This document shows, piece by piece, positions 25,242-35,650 of a stretch of DNA of 64,000 bases. The DNA lies in assembly GCA_021234155.1 (NCBI GenBank), contig JAJEKV010000001.1:27021189-27085188 (forward strand), written 5' to 3'. Below the pieces are notes generated by a model, which saw nothing but the letters and a program-made list of their open reading frames with translations, was not told the origin of the DNA and ran no database searches. The stretch comes from Isoetes taiwanensis (lineage: Eukaryota > Streptophyta > Lycopodiopsida > Isoetales > Isoetaceae). A program made the translations under genes and the position numbers. The number at the start of each line of letters is the position of its first letter. The first letter of the stretch is position 1.

Positions 25242-26662
25242 GCATAACAATTTTCCTCATTTCCTGAACTGTAGTGAGAAAGAAAGCTCAAAAGCGATTG
25301 TAATCTGATGTTTCTCTTTTCATTCATGTCATTTCTTGATTTTTTTGCAGAATCGGCCATGGATAGGATAGAAGATGCTTTTTTGCTGAAGAAAATTAAG
25401 GAATGCTTAAATGAATCATAATGGGTAGTGATGCAGAGGTTGCAAATGTTTCAGAGCAGAACTTTCGGCTATGGCATAGGGCAAAAAAAAATGTCTCTGA
25501 AAAAGAAATGCGAAATCTTGGCCATAAAGCTTCTGGCTATAGCACAGGGAAAAGAGCTTTTAGAGCTTTTATGCTCATAAATTGCTTTGCATCAAAGACT
25601 CTGCAGCTAAATCATTTTGTATAGCATCTGCAGTGGAAGAAGAAGCCCTAAAATCGTCGGAGCAGATGCCCGCAGAGCAGGGGGCTCAAAATCTTGGGAA
25701 CCCTGGTGCCGCCACCAAATCGCCACCAGAAACTTAAGACTCTAAAATCACCTAAAATAAAAACGCCCTGAAGTCGTCGGAAATTTTAGGGTCTCGTAGG
25801 TTATGAAAACACACTTTTGAATCACCAATGCCAATGTTTACACTTAAAATAAAACCTATTAACTCCAAGAAGCCCTGTAAGACACTACACTTTTTAATAT
25901 GCAATTTCAATGTTTACATGTACGAATAGGTTTGAGATATTAATACCGTGGTTGCGGTGATTCTAGCAGGGGGATTTCTACAGACAGTATTACAGCTCGG
26001 AGTCACATTAACTGAGCAGTCAAAATGACAGCATCTGCCTCTTAAAGGGATTTGAATCGTTTTTATTGTTGGATGATTCTGTAGGAGCGAAGAAAAGATG
26101 AATTAAAGCACTTTTACATTCAACCAAGCCCAAAAATCGGTGGAAACCGTAGTAAGCAGGTACTGCATAGTTCGACCAGACGAATTCATTATAGGGTCCA
26201 ACTAGCAACGCGTGACGCAGCCACCTAACCATCTTTTCTACTAATGCATGATGTATGGAGGGATGAAAACAAGGGAGATGATTCCGTGGGGTTCCACATC
26301 ACGTGAGCCCGGAGCGTGTCCCTTTAATCATCAATCTCTCGCTTTCATCCCCCACATCATGGTAAGTGCAGGAGCCAAAGAATTTTTACCTCGTTGATTG
26401 ATTGCGCATGATCGCTGAGCGAATGACACCGCCAAGCTTTTCCGCTCCAGAGGCGAACCAGCTTGCACCCACTTTCCATGATGTAAAAAATACTATCCAT
26501 CATCTATATTATTCTAGCCCGGAGCCAATGTTTTTGAATTGTGGGCAACCAAACCCTAAAGCCGCGTTGAGAGTGAAGCATGGCAGACGTGGCAAGTGAC
26601 TTGGCGCGCGAACAAAGGAAGCCTGGTAGATTTGCGAAGAAGCAGAAGCGGAGGAAGCGGCT
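25242..26662. other. Upstream region of the rhomboid gene
   Basis: No second gene is supported. 25430-25555 contains two short similar segments ('tttcggctatggcatagggcaaaa' and 'cttctggctatagcacagggaaaa'). 25739-25795 has a weak inverted repeat, 'gactctaaaat' with 'attttagggtc'. No convincing TATA box could be fixed to a start site, though 'tctatattattc' near 26505 is the nearest AT-rich candidate. Confidence 0.4.
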
Positions 26663-28727
26663 ATGCCGATCTACTATTACAGGGGAAGTGGCGGTGGTCG
26701 GAGGCGCAGGACAGATGGGATGCTTTTTATGCTAGCTTTGCATGTCGCTTCCCAGTTTTTGCAGCTTCAACGAAAGCCTCCGGTGACTGCTGCGCTTATC
26801 GTTGCCAATGTATTGGTGTACTTGCGGCCTGGAATTCTGAATGAATTATTGCCGTCCTTGCATGATGCTTGCCTCAATCCTCATATCGTATTACGAGTAT
26901 GGTATCTTTCTCTTTTCCATAGTTTTAGGGTTTTATGTATTAGTGTCAAAATTCTTAGGATGCACTTTCCTGTAGAAATGAAGATTTATTTGATTAAACA
27001 TTTTTTGGGGAAGACAATTTTCTATTACGTACATATCTAGTCTGTAACCAAGTGATTGAGCAGAGGAACAAAACAAAAGTCTGTGCTTAAAATTACTGAA
27101 ATGACATTTCTGTGGAGATCTTAGGCACCTTATGTGTATTTACCAAACTTCATTGCCATCATGTCAGCCAGCTTCAAAGTTGATCCTTGGAGGTTCGAAA
27201 CAATTTCTCTACCAAATGCATGTGCTGGCCGAACAGTTCATGTTGCGCATATGAATGGGCTATGATAAAATTCAAGCTCTGCCTCCTTAACCAGTTGAGA
27301 GAAGATACAAGGAAAGAGGTCTATGTAGCCCGCTTTACATTTAATCATCTTTCCCGTGACATGCCTTTTTGGCCAAAGTAAAAAACAATGAGCACAAAAA
27401 GATGTTATACTGGTATTCACCAAGGTAGTGTTTTACCATTCTCTTCTTCAGTTTAATATTTTTATCATAATGCTCTGGGGCAGGTGATATCTCCCCATTA
27501 CAGCATGAGATTATAAGCAATCATCTGTTACTGTCCATCTCTGCCCTGCCACCTGATCCAAAATCCCTGAAGTCTCTATGTCCGCCAAAAATGTCATGGA
27601 ATCACCTGCCCAAGCACACTAAGGAAAAGGTTCCTTCATGGGACATTACCTGGGTTTCAGGGCACTGGCTTGCCCTAATGGGCTCGCCAGGCCCTTAACT
27701 CATGTAATGTCCCGTGAGGGAATATTAACAGCAAGAGAAGCAAAAGAATTCACCCTACATAGCTGAAAGGCAAGATAAGGTAGTACCTGACTAGAAAAGA
27801 TGTCTATTTATTTAACAAGGTTGTTAGTCTGTGAATTTTAGCTAACCATAGTTATTTCTTTTGAAGGATATGGATATCAAGAGGGTTTTCTTATCTGCAT
27901 TCTTCCATGTGGATGAATCACATCTAGTATACAATATGCTTTCATTGATGTGGAAGGGTGTTCAACTGGAGGGATCTATGGGAAGTAAGAAGTTTGCATC
28001 TATGGTGGCAGTTCTGTTGGCCTTATCCCATGGACTGGTAGTACTTGTTGCAAAGCTCTGGTCAGCCCTGTCAGATTCTCCCGACCCAGTGTTCTCAGAG
28101 TGTGCAGTGGGATTTTCAGCTGTCCTCTTTGCTCTTAAGGTTGTATTAAATCACAACTCCCCAAGCTACACAAACGTCTATGGTATTCTAGTCCCTGCAA
28201 GATATGCTGCCTGGGCAGAACTTCTTTTGATCCAGATGTTCGTGCCTGGAACTTCTTTCCTTGGTCACCTTTGTGGCATTCTGGCAGGTCTCATTTATGT
28301 GTATCGACGGCAGCTTTTTCCTCCAAGCACCCCATTTTTATCTCTTTTTGGAAGACTAGTTCATGTTTCATGGTTAATGATATCTTGGCCATTTAAGTCT
28401 GTTTTTGGGCCGCTATTGGGTTTGAGAAGGCGTATATATGGCCGTGGAGTGGTTGGCTCAGCTAGTGTCAGTAGAAGGAATATGGAAGAACGTCAAGGAT
28501 CTGGTAATGATCTTTGGCGATGTTCTGCTTGCACCTTTGACAATGTGGGATATCTGGATGTGTGTGAGATGTGTGGAACTCGAAGACCCAGTGCTGTGGA
28601 ACAAGGACTGCGTTCCTCGGCTGAAGATGTGCCATCAGCTCCACAATGGCCTGAACAAGAAGATAGTACAGCAGAATTAACTTTGGAAGAACTTCGGCAG
28701 GCACGCCTAGCTCGATTTTCTAGATGA
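26663..28727 (+). CDS. RBL14: Rhomboid-like protein with RanBP2 zinc finger (RBL14 type), two exons
   Basis: Join 26663-26896 and 27867-28727; 364 residues. The 970-bp intron starts GT and ends AG, and the junction is phase 0 (R78 to D79). The start is the first ATG after an in-frame TAG at 26627-26629. Domain order follows plant RBL14 proteins: a short Arg-rich N-terminus, membrane segments over about residues 20-225, then a soluble tail. Rhomboid features seen: H97-x3-N101 in HLVYN, serine S162 in VGFSAVLFALK, and histidine H212 in FLGHLCGILAGL, which would form the Ser-His dyad of an intramembrane serine protease. A RanBP2-type zinc finger starts at W295 with C297, C300, C311 and C314 (WRCSACTF and CEMCG). 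The C-terminus LTLEELRQARLARFSR is the conserved family end. From family knowledge it is a membrane protein, predicted to be organellar; its substrates are unknown. All motifs are intact, so it is probably functional. A TTG at 27861 is inside the intron end and is not a start. Confidence 0.92.
27633..27720. repeat. 88-bp hairpin in the rhomboid intron
   Basis: The left half 'ccttcatgggacattacc' and the reverse complement of the right half 'ccctcacgggacattaca' pair; the pairing continues inward through 'cagggc'/'gcccttaa' and 'ctggcttgccc'/'gggctcgccag' to a loop of about 4 bases. Nearly the whole 88 bp folds on itself. It could be a small MITE or an intronic small-RNA precursor. Confidence 0.7.
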
Positions 28728-29139
28728 CAATTCATAGATGTACAGGATGTTCACAACTTCATTTGAAGCCCTGGTTATTTGAAGGGCAAATATTGTATTA
28801 TATTGTATCTATAAACAAGGTGCCAAAGATGGTGAATGGATCGGGAACCTCTCCATTGGTTCAGCTTAATCACTGTTGGCCAATAAATAATTGCATTAAG
28901 AATGGATTGCGAACAGGCTGATGTTGAGCTTAATCATTTAGTTTCAAATAGCCTGAACATTGGGATTCATAAGTCCAATCTTTTTGGACATAAGACCTGT
29001 CACTGAAAATATCTTAAAGCATCTTTTAACTATGCAACTAACAATTTTAATAGAACGTGATTTTGGTCAGTCTATGGTAACGTTTTATGTTATAGAAATC
29101 CTCGCTTTTCATCTGTACCGATTATAGAATAGAAGACAC
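28728..29139 (+). other. 3' flank of the rhomboid gene
   Basis: Contains a candidate polyadenylation signal AATAAA at 28882-28887, 155 bp after the stop codon, and AT-rich sequence. No other feature was seen before the DIRS-like remnant. Confidence 0.4.
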
Positions 29140-29870
29140 TTGCGGTGCCATCGTTATATTCTTATGTGGTCTAACATTCTCCCTAGGTTATTGAGATTAT
29201 TCCCTCGTCTTTGGGAAACTCTACCGCCCCAACTTCACGGCCACTTTCTCCCCCCCATGTTTAGCCCATTTAGCTGGCAATTGTCGTCAATGGAACCTTC
29301 TTTATCATCGGATTTGGACTCCATTGAGCACGGTTCGGTTTCCTCTATGGCTCCAAGAGCTTCAGTAGCGGAGGGAAATCCTTCAGGAGCTTCAGACATC
29401 CTTGACACACAAGCTCAGCTTGAACAAGACATTGGGGAAAGAGCTCCAACATTTGAACAGGAGTCTACTTGACATTATTACGAGTTTGCTTCGGCTATGG
29501 AAACTTGGTTTCATTGGATTCATGACATGCTCCGCATTGCGATTTCGGATGATGTGTTGCAAATGGTTGAAGGAGGTAAGCGTTTGGCCGATCAACATAT
29601 AAAATTTGTTCTTATTGCTGATCAATATGGTTATGATGCCGCCTTGCAATTTAGTGAGTCTCTCAATCTGACCTTCTCCTCCCAAGAATCCAAACATCTT
29701 CATCAAGCCAAGAAACTAGCCCAAGAGAAACATATGTTACGTCCTACCCGTTCGCCTTACAACTCCTCTACTTCTTTTTCCTCTTCTATCTCCTCCTCTT
29801 GTAACCCCAATAACCCTAAGGTAATTTCATGGCTATTCGCCCCATATCACTGAAATTATTTTCGGCCGCT
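29140..29870 (+). pseudogene. DIRS-like retroelement, gag/ORF1 remnant
   Basis: The best frame is at 29497-29853: WFHWIHDMLRIA, then LIADQYGYDAALQFSESL, then SSQESKHLHQAKKLAQEKH, then a Ser/Pro/Asn-rich tail. ORF1 proteins of DIRS-type elements have this arrangement: a conserved patch with aromatic and acidic residues, followed by an Asp/Ser-rich stretch and a basic 'K-I--AKK-A--K' helix. The upstream frame (29140-29472), rich in Ser and acidic residues, probably belongs to the same ORF1 before a frameshift near 29470. Recognition is supported by the RT immediately downstream; on its own this would be weaker. Confidence 0.55.
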
Positions 29871-30770
29871 TCTAATTCCACGATGCAGTCCCTCCTTCTC
29901 CCTCTTCTTTTTTGCATTTGTTCCCACAACTCTTTTCCCTTTAATGGCTTTGCCTCAGCAGTCATCTAATTCTGCACTTCCTCCTTCTGCCTTGGTTTTC
30001 CCTCCATGGTCCTCGTGAGATTTGGTTTGGGTTAATGTTGTTGTTATCTATCTATCTTATTAATAAACTATTTATGTTATCTTACAGATTGTTCCACTTT
30101 TTCTTCTTTGTTACCCCCATCTTCCTTTTGATCTTATAGCAGTCGATTCTCATTATGCAACTTTGTCAGTTTAGAATTGTCTCAAAAATGCTTTTCCAGC
30201 CTATAATCTATTTTGCAATTCCTCAGTTCTTCTTGATACAATGTGGTTATGCATTTCCTTAAATCTGCCCCTTTCAAACTTTTTTCTCACCTCCTAACTG
30301 GTCCTGCACTGGTCCACACACAAATGTCTTTGCTCTTCCCGCTTATCCTTGTTGTTGGGGTAACGGCATATCATCCGTGATGTCTTCTTGTCCTTTTTTC
30401 TATTCACCCTTAGGTATTGTCCCAAAAGGAGACCATAAGTTCCGCCTTATCCTAGACTTGCACTATTTGAATTCCTTTTTATCTGTGCCTAAATTTCGTT
30501 ATGAGTCCCTTTCTGCCTTTCTGATGGATTGGCCGTCCTTCAACAGAATGATTTCCTTTTTACATTGGATTTAAAATTTGGTTACCATCATGTCCTAATT
30601 TGGCCTCCTCACCATAATTTCTTAGGTTTTTCTTTTGAAGGCCACTTTTTTGTATTTACTATGCTTCTCTTCACTTTAGCCTCTACATCAAGAGCCTTTT
30701 ACAAAACTTATGCGACCCGCGGATTGTCATTGAAGTGCTTTGCATATGTATGGTAATCCCCTTATGATGA
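29871..30770 (+). pseudogene. DIRS-like retroelement, N-terminal half of reverse transcriptase
   Basis: Readable RT begins at about 30400: SPLGIVPKGDHKFRLILDLH, then YLNSFLSVPKFRYESLSAF to about 30515; a frameshift near 30520-30550; then FLFTLDLKFGYHHVLIWPPH, FLGFSFEGHFFVF and STSRAFYKT to about 30705. 'RLILDLRYLN', 'SFDLK-GYHH--I' and 'FLGF' in this order are the signature of DIRS-type RT, distinct from Ty3/gypsy and caulimovirid RT ('R--IDYR-LN'). The catalytic Y-x-D-D block and everything after it are missing. 29871-30370 is broken sequence with a Phe/Pro-rich piece (FFSPPNW) just before RT. Confidence 0.72.
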
Positions 30771-31462
30771 GTTCTGTTTAAGCTTAGCAGGAGCCTATTT
30801 TGCTTCAATAACGCTGGCTTTTTGTAGCGTGCTTCCAACAACAAATTTGTCGCCTATCTATCCACGGTTTATTAATCTCATCCAAATACTAACGTGAGTA
30901 AATATTGACTGTTAGATGCCTTATTTTTCGATCCTGCAGTCAGAGAAATTGGAAACTCCCCTGAAATTCCCCTTCGTATCCATCCATCCAGAAAACAGAA
31001 AACCCATGCGTGATGCTCCACTCCCGCAGACAAGATAGAGATTATGCAGAAATTGTCCAGCAGGGGCATAATTCTTTTACAAGAAGTGATCACAGATATG
31101 GTTGCTGCCACTCACCATGGATTTATTCTTATTATGTTCCCGTTGTACTATGAAGCCAGAGGCCTAAAATGCTATAACATTCCATTGAAGAAGCGCTTTG
31201 CATGTCACGAGAATAAAAAAGATCAAAAGAAAAGCTCTAATGAGACTGACAGGTTTTTTATTTGATTTATCTATATTGGTTAATACTGGATAAATATGGC
31301 CATGGAGACTTACAGTTCGGGCCTCCTTATCCTCCAGTGGATCTAGGTATAAGCTATTCCGGAGGCAACGCTATGGATGGTCTCAAAGAGTTGCTTCGAA
31401 GCTTCTGGTTCGAGAAACTATTTTTCCTCGCGCACTTTCCATGCCTCTTTTCCTAACTGAAG
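30771..31462 (+). other. Unassigned, possible exon fragments
   Basis: One open frame at 31044-31265 (73 codons, with ITDMVAATHHGFILIMFPLY) and another at 31262-31456. I recognise neither. They lie between the DIRS RT fragment and the LRR fragment and could be remains of the same captured or decayed gene as the LRR piece. Nothing else was seen. Confidence 0.3.
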
Positions 31463-31730
31463 ATTTACTGGGGCTTCAAAGACTTCAACAGAAGTCTTCC
31501 AGCAAGTCTGAAAGCCTCAAGCTCATCTCTATTTTCAGCGGGCCACAATAGACTGACTGGATCCATTCCATCACGCATTTTTAGTAGTCTCATATAGCTT
31601 TTAAATCTGGATATATCACACAACTCTTTAAGAGGGACATCAAAGATGCCTTTGTCGCCAAAGCAGGATCTCTCCTTCCAACTATAATTATGACTATGAG
31701 CGTGCTCTAAAGTGCGGATACTCATGATGC
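31463..31730 (+). pseudogene. Leucine-rich-repeat receptor protein fragment
   Basis: The plus strand reads LPASLKASSSSLFSAGHNRL, then TGSIPSRIFSSLI, a TAG stop (about 31597), then LLNLDISHNSLRGT and KMPLSPKQDLSF. This is one to two plant extracellular LRR units (consensus L--L-L--N-L-G-IP). The in-frame stop and the absence of a signal peptide, membrane segment or kinase nearby indicate a fragment. Plant LRR receptor kinases and receptor-like proteins share this repeat, so the exact parent gene cannot be named. The minus-strand open frame here is its shadow. Confidence 0.6.
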
Positions 31731-33300
31731 GCCTTCCAACTTAAGTCCCTGTGTAAGCTACCATCAATTACGTGCCCGTGACGCTATCGCATTAACGCCG
31801 GGAGGGGGATGCCATTACTCGGAAACCCATGTCAAGATTCAAGAAGGCTGCGCTCTTCAATGTGCTTCAGAATGGGTTAGTCAATTGGTTTTAGAAATCT
31901 CGTCGTGGATGGAGGAACTATGTCACTTGCATCTGAGCAAGATATCTACAAAAGCATGAGATGGTCCTCCACATACATTGCTTACCATGGCACAGAGTTT
32001 CAAAATGGCAGGTACCACTCTCTATTTTGCAGAATTGGTAGATGAAGTCTATGTAAATTATCCCCTTGTTGATGTGCTCATTCAAGGAAAGATTGCGGCC
32101 AAGGATTTGGATGTTGTTGGAATTACATGTATCTTATTTCTTTATTGGCTGATCTGTTCTTGGTTACAGCTAGGACTCTTAAAGGACAATTTAGGTGCAA
32201 CATAAAAAAGCCTAACTTAAATGATTTCTTCGCACAATCATAATTTCACAATGTTATGATGATGAAAATTAGTGAATCCAATTCATTTAGAATTCATAAT
32301 TTGTTTGATTAGAAGTTCTTCCTCGTTGCTTGTCATTGATTGCTCAGAATATTCAAGGTGTTTTATTTAGCAATTTTTATGACATGTTTCTTGCAAGTTA
32401 CATGCTTATGTTTCTTTGTGATGTGTTAATATAGATATGGAGGAAACATGCACGGATTAGGATGCAGTGGGCATAGCGCCACCCACTCCACAGTCGGTTA
32501 GAACGTTTGCATCTGATGGGTTAGTCCCGTATATAAGCTTAGGTTTCTAGTGTTCAATATCTAGACATAGTCACAGATATAGGAGTGTGTCTTGATTTTA
32601 TTTGTTATTTTCTTGGTTCTTTTAGTACATGTAGAAAACATACTATTTTTTTTTTCCCCCCAGTATGTAGAGATAATGTCTCCTCTTGTCCATTACTTTA
32701 AATGTTGTGTGGACATATAGAATTTAGAGTTATTTAGGGACGAGCTCCATGGGAACTGGAGAATTCATCGATTGTTGATCACTAAGGTCCCAGGACATAT
32801 GGTTTTCCTCGGAAAGCATGAGGGTTTCATACAATACCTGCTCCTGAGCACTGTGGTGGCTGGGGTCTGTGTATGGATGTTGCAGTTAGCACTCGCTGCA
32901 TGCAGAGCGTGCCCAAGAGACAAGGAGGACGAGGCAAAGACGCCGAGAGAGAGAGAGAGGAGAGAGCCACACTTGTGGTCGCCAGATGTGCTGCAAAGAT
33001 AGAGCTCTCTTGGTGTCCTAGGAGAACCTTAGGCCGCATCTACGATGGGTGGTGGTAGAGTGGGAGGCTGAGAGCCATCTCGCGTGAGGGCTGCTGACAA
33101 GATATCTACGAGAAGGACTATATTGGATGGTAGACAGAGTGCAGATGCTCAATTTGGACGCTGCGATGAGGGCCTAGGAGGTTCGCCTTCTACGCATTGG
33201 CCAGTCGTTAGATGGAGGTAGAGCCGTCGAGAGAAGAGAGATCGCCCTCGATCGAGGATTGGGCACCAACCTGGGCCAAGTAACATTGCCGCAGGCTTCC
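31731..33300. other. Unassigned region with one unknown short ORF and a GA-rich run
   Basis: 31978-32205 (+) is a 75-codon frame containing ELVDEVYVNYPLVDVLIQGK and DLDVVGIT. It is preceded by a 'ctattttgcag' that could be a splice acceptor, so it may be an exon of a gene I do not recognise. 32944-32972 is a (GA)n-rich run ('gagagagagagagag' with one break). 32647-32660 holds T and C runs. Otherwise nothing coherent. Confidence 0.3.
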
Positions 33301-35650
33301 GACATGCATACGGATTAGGAATTCATATGCAATTTTAATGCATTTTCACCACTATTCCCATCTTCAAAGTCTCATCCATTTTTCCTCTCATTTGTCTTCT
33401 AACCCCTATTAATTTCTATTGTACCACCAAAGGTTACCATTACCCCTTTATGTTGAAGGCGTGATGTCCTGCACCACCATACGCTTCTTTCATTAATAGT
33501 GAGACCACCCCCTTCACGCTGCCATGTGGACTTCACAAATTCCCTTCCAACCCCCATCCGTTAACACCCGGTAATATGTACCCACCTTTACTTTAGCTGA
33601 CTTCCTCCTGGCCTCCTCCTACTCTGCGTTTCACACCCCGCCACTCTACACCGCCCTGATGCACATGCAGAAGTACCCCAGATGTCTCGTGGTATCGCGT
33701 TTCACTTCCTTTTCGGTACTTCCCACGCATTCCCACTTCCTCCCACTGCTTCGCATATCCCGCTGACGCTTGATGCACTACTCAGTTCTCAGATCCCAAA
33801 CACCACTTTGTTACGATATTGGCCGCATTGTTAACTAAGTGCATATGGATTTAAGGATCAGATGGGCATTGGGCTCCATGAGCCATCACCTTCCATGAGT
33901 CTCCAAAGATAGTGGACCATGCATTGAAAGTCCTCCTATATATAGACCATTGTCCATGACGGATGTAAATACTTCCGCTTGACACACCCTCAGGCATTCA
34001 CAGTCCACAGACGAAGCTCCACGAGGCAATGTAGCCTGATAGCCGCAGTAGAGACCCGATTGAGCTCACGCAATTCTTCAGGGATGCGGATGGACATGAG
34101 GGCTAATGCACGCTAATGTGAGGCAGAGGTAGAGGAAAGCCACGTGGTAGAGGTAGCTTAGATAGATGTGACGCTCCATGTATTTATATGCTTGAGTATA
34201 AATACATGACACGCCATCATGAATAATTAATTATTCATGCTTGGCAGTTAGCTATGCGTTAATCATTAATTTTAAGGTGGAAACCTAACCCTAAACCCTA
34301 ATTCGAATTTAGAGCCGCAATCCTAATATTAAAAGGAGTTAAAATATTAAATTAGTTAATATTAACCAATTTGAGTTGCCACCGCCCAAATCGCATTGGT
34401 CAAGGAAGAGTTGTTAACTTGGGACCCAAATTGGGGTTTTACACCCCATTTGTCCCAATCTCGAATCAGCTGAGGAGTGAGGAGGTGAGCTTATTCCACA
34501 CCAAATAGGCATTGGAGAACCCGAGATGGGAGATCTAGCCCGAGACGAAGTAGTAGGCCTAGTTAGCTTGAGATTCTAGTTAGGAACTACAACCCTGTTT
34601 GTTGGATGGATGATTAGTCTCGAAGGAGTGTTCTGTGATGAGATTGTGAATCATCGATATGAATGTCCTCTTTATGTTCCTCCCGTGTTGTCCGGGTAAA
34701 GGGGTAGAGACCTAAAGGCCATCTAGAAGTAGAGATGTTCCTAGTTAGAACCCTTAAAACCCAAGAATAATACTGCGTAAAGAGCCAACGAAGCCGGATG
34801 CTATGATGTGGTTCAACACCAAACAACCACACAATTGTGAATCGGGTGCACTTTGCCGAAAGCCGCGGCTATCGGGACTTATAGTGTGCTAGGGCTTATA
34901 GTTGGTCACCGTAGGCTCTTGCGCATGTATATAGTAATAAAATTGTACATTAATGCAGCTTGAAATTGCTAGGTGGGCCCCAATTTCGAGTAACTTCTAT
35001 GCCGAGTTACTTGAATGCATAATAACTAAATCTCATAATGTGTTGCCTTCTACCGATGAGCTTTTTCAGCGTTCTTCAACTGCGGGTTGACATTGTGCGT
35101 TCTTATAGGGGAACATCACTCTCGTGGCAGTGGAGGCAATACCGCAATAACCCTTTATGATCGCGTAGGGTGTAATAAACAACATTACTTCAAGAAGGTT
35201 TGCCATCAGAAAAACAGGCAACCTGGGTTTTTCAAAGGTCTCTATTTTGTTACCATTGGCCATCCACATTTTTGAAAATGTCGGCTACACCGAATAGGAT
35301 GCATTCTCACTATGACCAAAAGCACCACCGAAAGCACCATGTGTCATTGATATGCGCAATCCTCTACCTCTATGCTTTGACCTTAAAAGAACGAGAGCAA
35401 GGCTATGTGGACGCATCTTGGTATGCACCCAAGATGTCATTGAGGGTAGTTTGAAATTCCAGGAGCTAATTGAAAAGGAATAAGAAGCAATTATTCTAGA
35501 AACTCACGAACCTGCCCACGTGGAACCCGAGCTAGAGATTGAGAAGTCGTCTACAAGTGAGATGGAGGAGGAGGCAAATGACTTGCTAGGCTCCCAAAAA
35601 TTCATGGAGCCGCCCTTTCCTCTGTGGCGTCCCCGGGATGACGGCCTAGG
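33301..35650 (+). repeat. Decayed LTR-retroelement-like region
   Basis: LTR-like signals: a TATA-like 'ctatatatagacc' at 33936-33948; the word 'aaccctaaaccctaattcg' near 34288; and 'ggggtagagacctaaaggcc' near 34700, resembling 'gggggtagagaccccaaag' in the copy II LTR (about 45664). A frame at 35087-35275 reads CNKQHYFKKVCHQKN, reminiscent of a gag zinc knuckle, followed by an acidic segment near 35560. Family and limits cannot be set. Confidence 0.35.
34177..34239. repeat. Two adjacent palindromes
   Basis: 34177-34208 is a hairpin with 'catgtattta' and 'tataaatacatg' arms. 34218-34239 is a perfect 22-bp palindrome, 'catgaataat' with 'attattcatg' around its centre. They are only 9 bp apart in AT-rich DNA. 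Confidence 0.6.

Noticed and set aside
27861-27866. TTG/Lys start of the rhomboid ORF at 27861
   Set aside because: These six bases are the end of the intron (acceptor AG at 27865-27866); the true start is the ATG at 26663 in exon 1.
31465-31725. 86-codon minus-strand ORF as a gene
   Set aside because: It is the shadow of the LRR fragment, whose LxxLDxSxNxLxG pattern reads on the plus strand.
32480-32540. tRNA-like sequence ('cggttagaacgtttgcatctgatggg')
   Set aside because: No complete cloverleaf, T-arm or paired acceptor stem could be drawn.
34280-34305. Interstitial telomere repeat ('accctaaaccctaa')
   Set aside because: Only about two repeat units, and the same word is part of LTRs elsewhere in the window.
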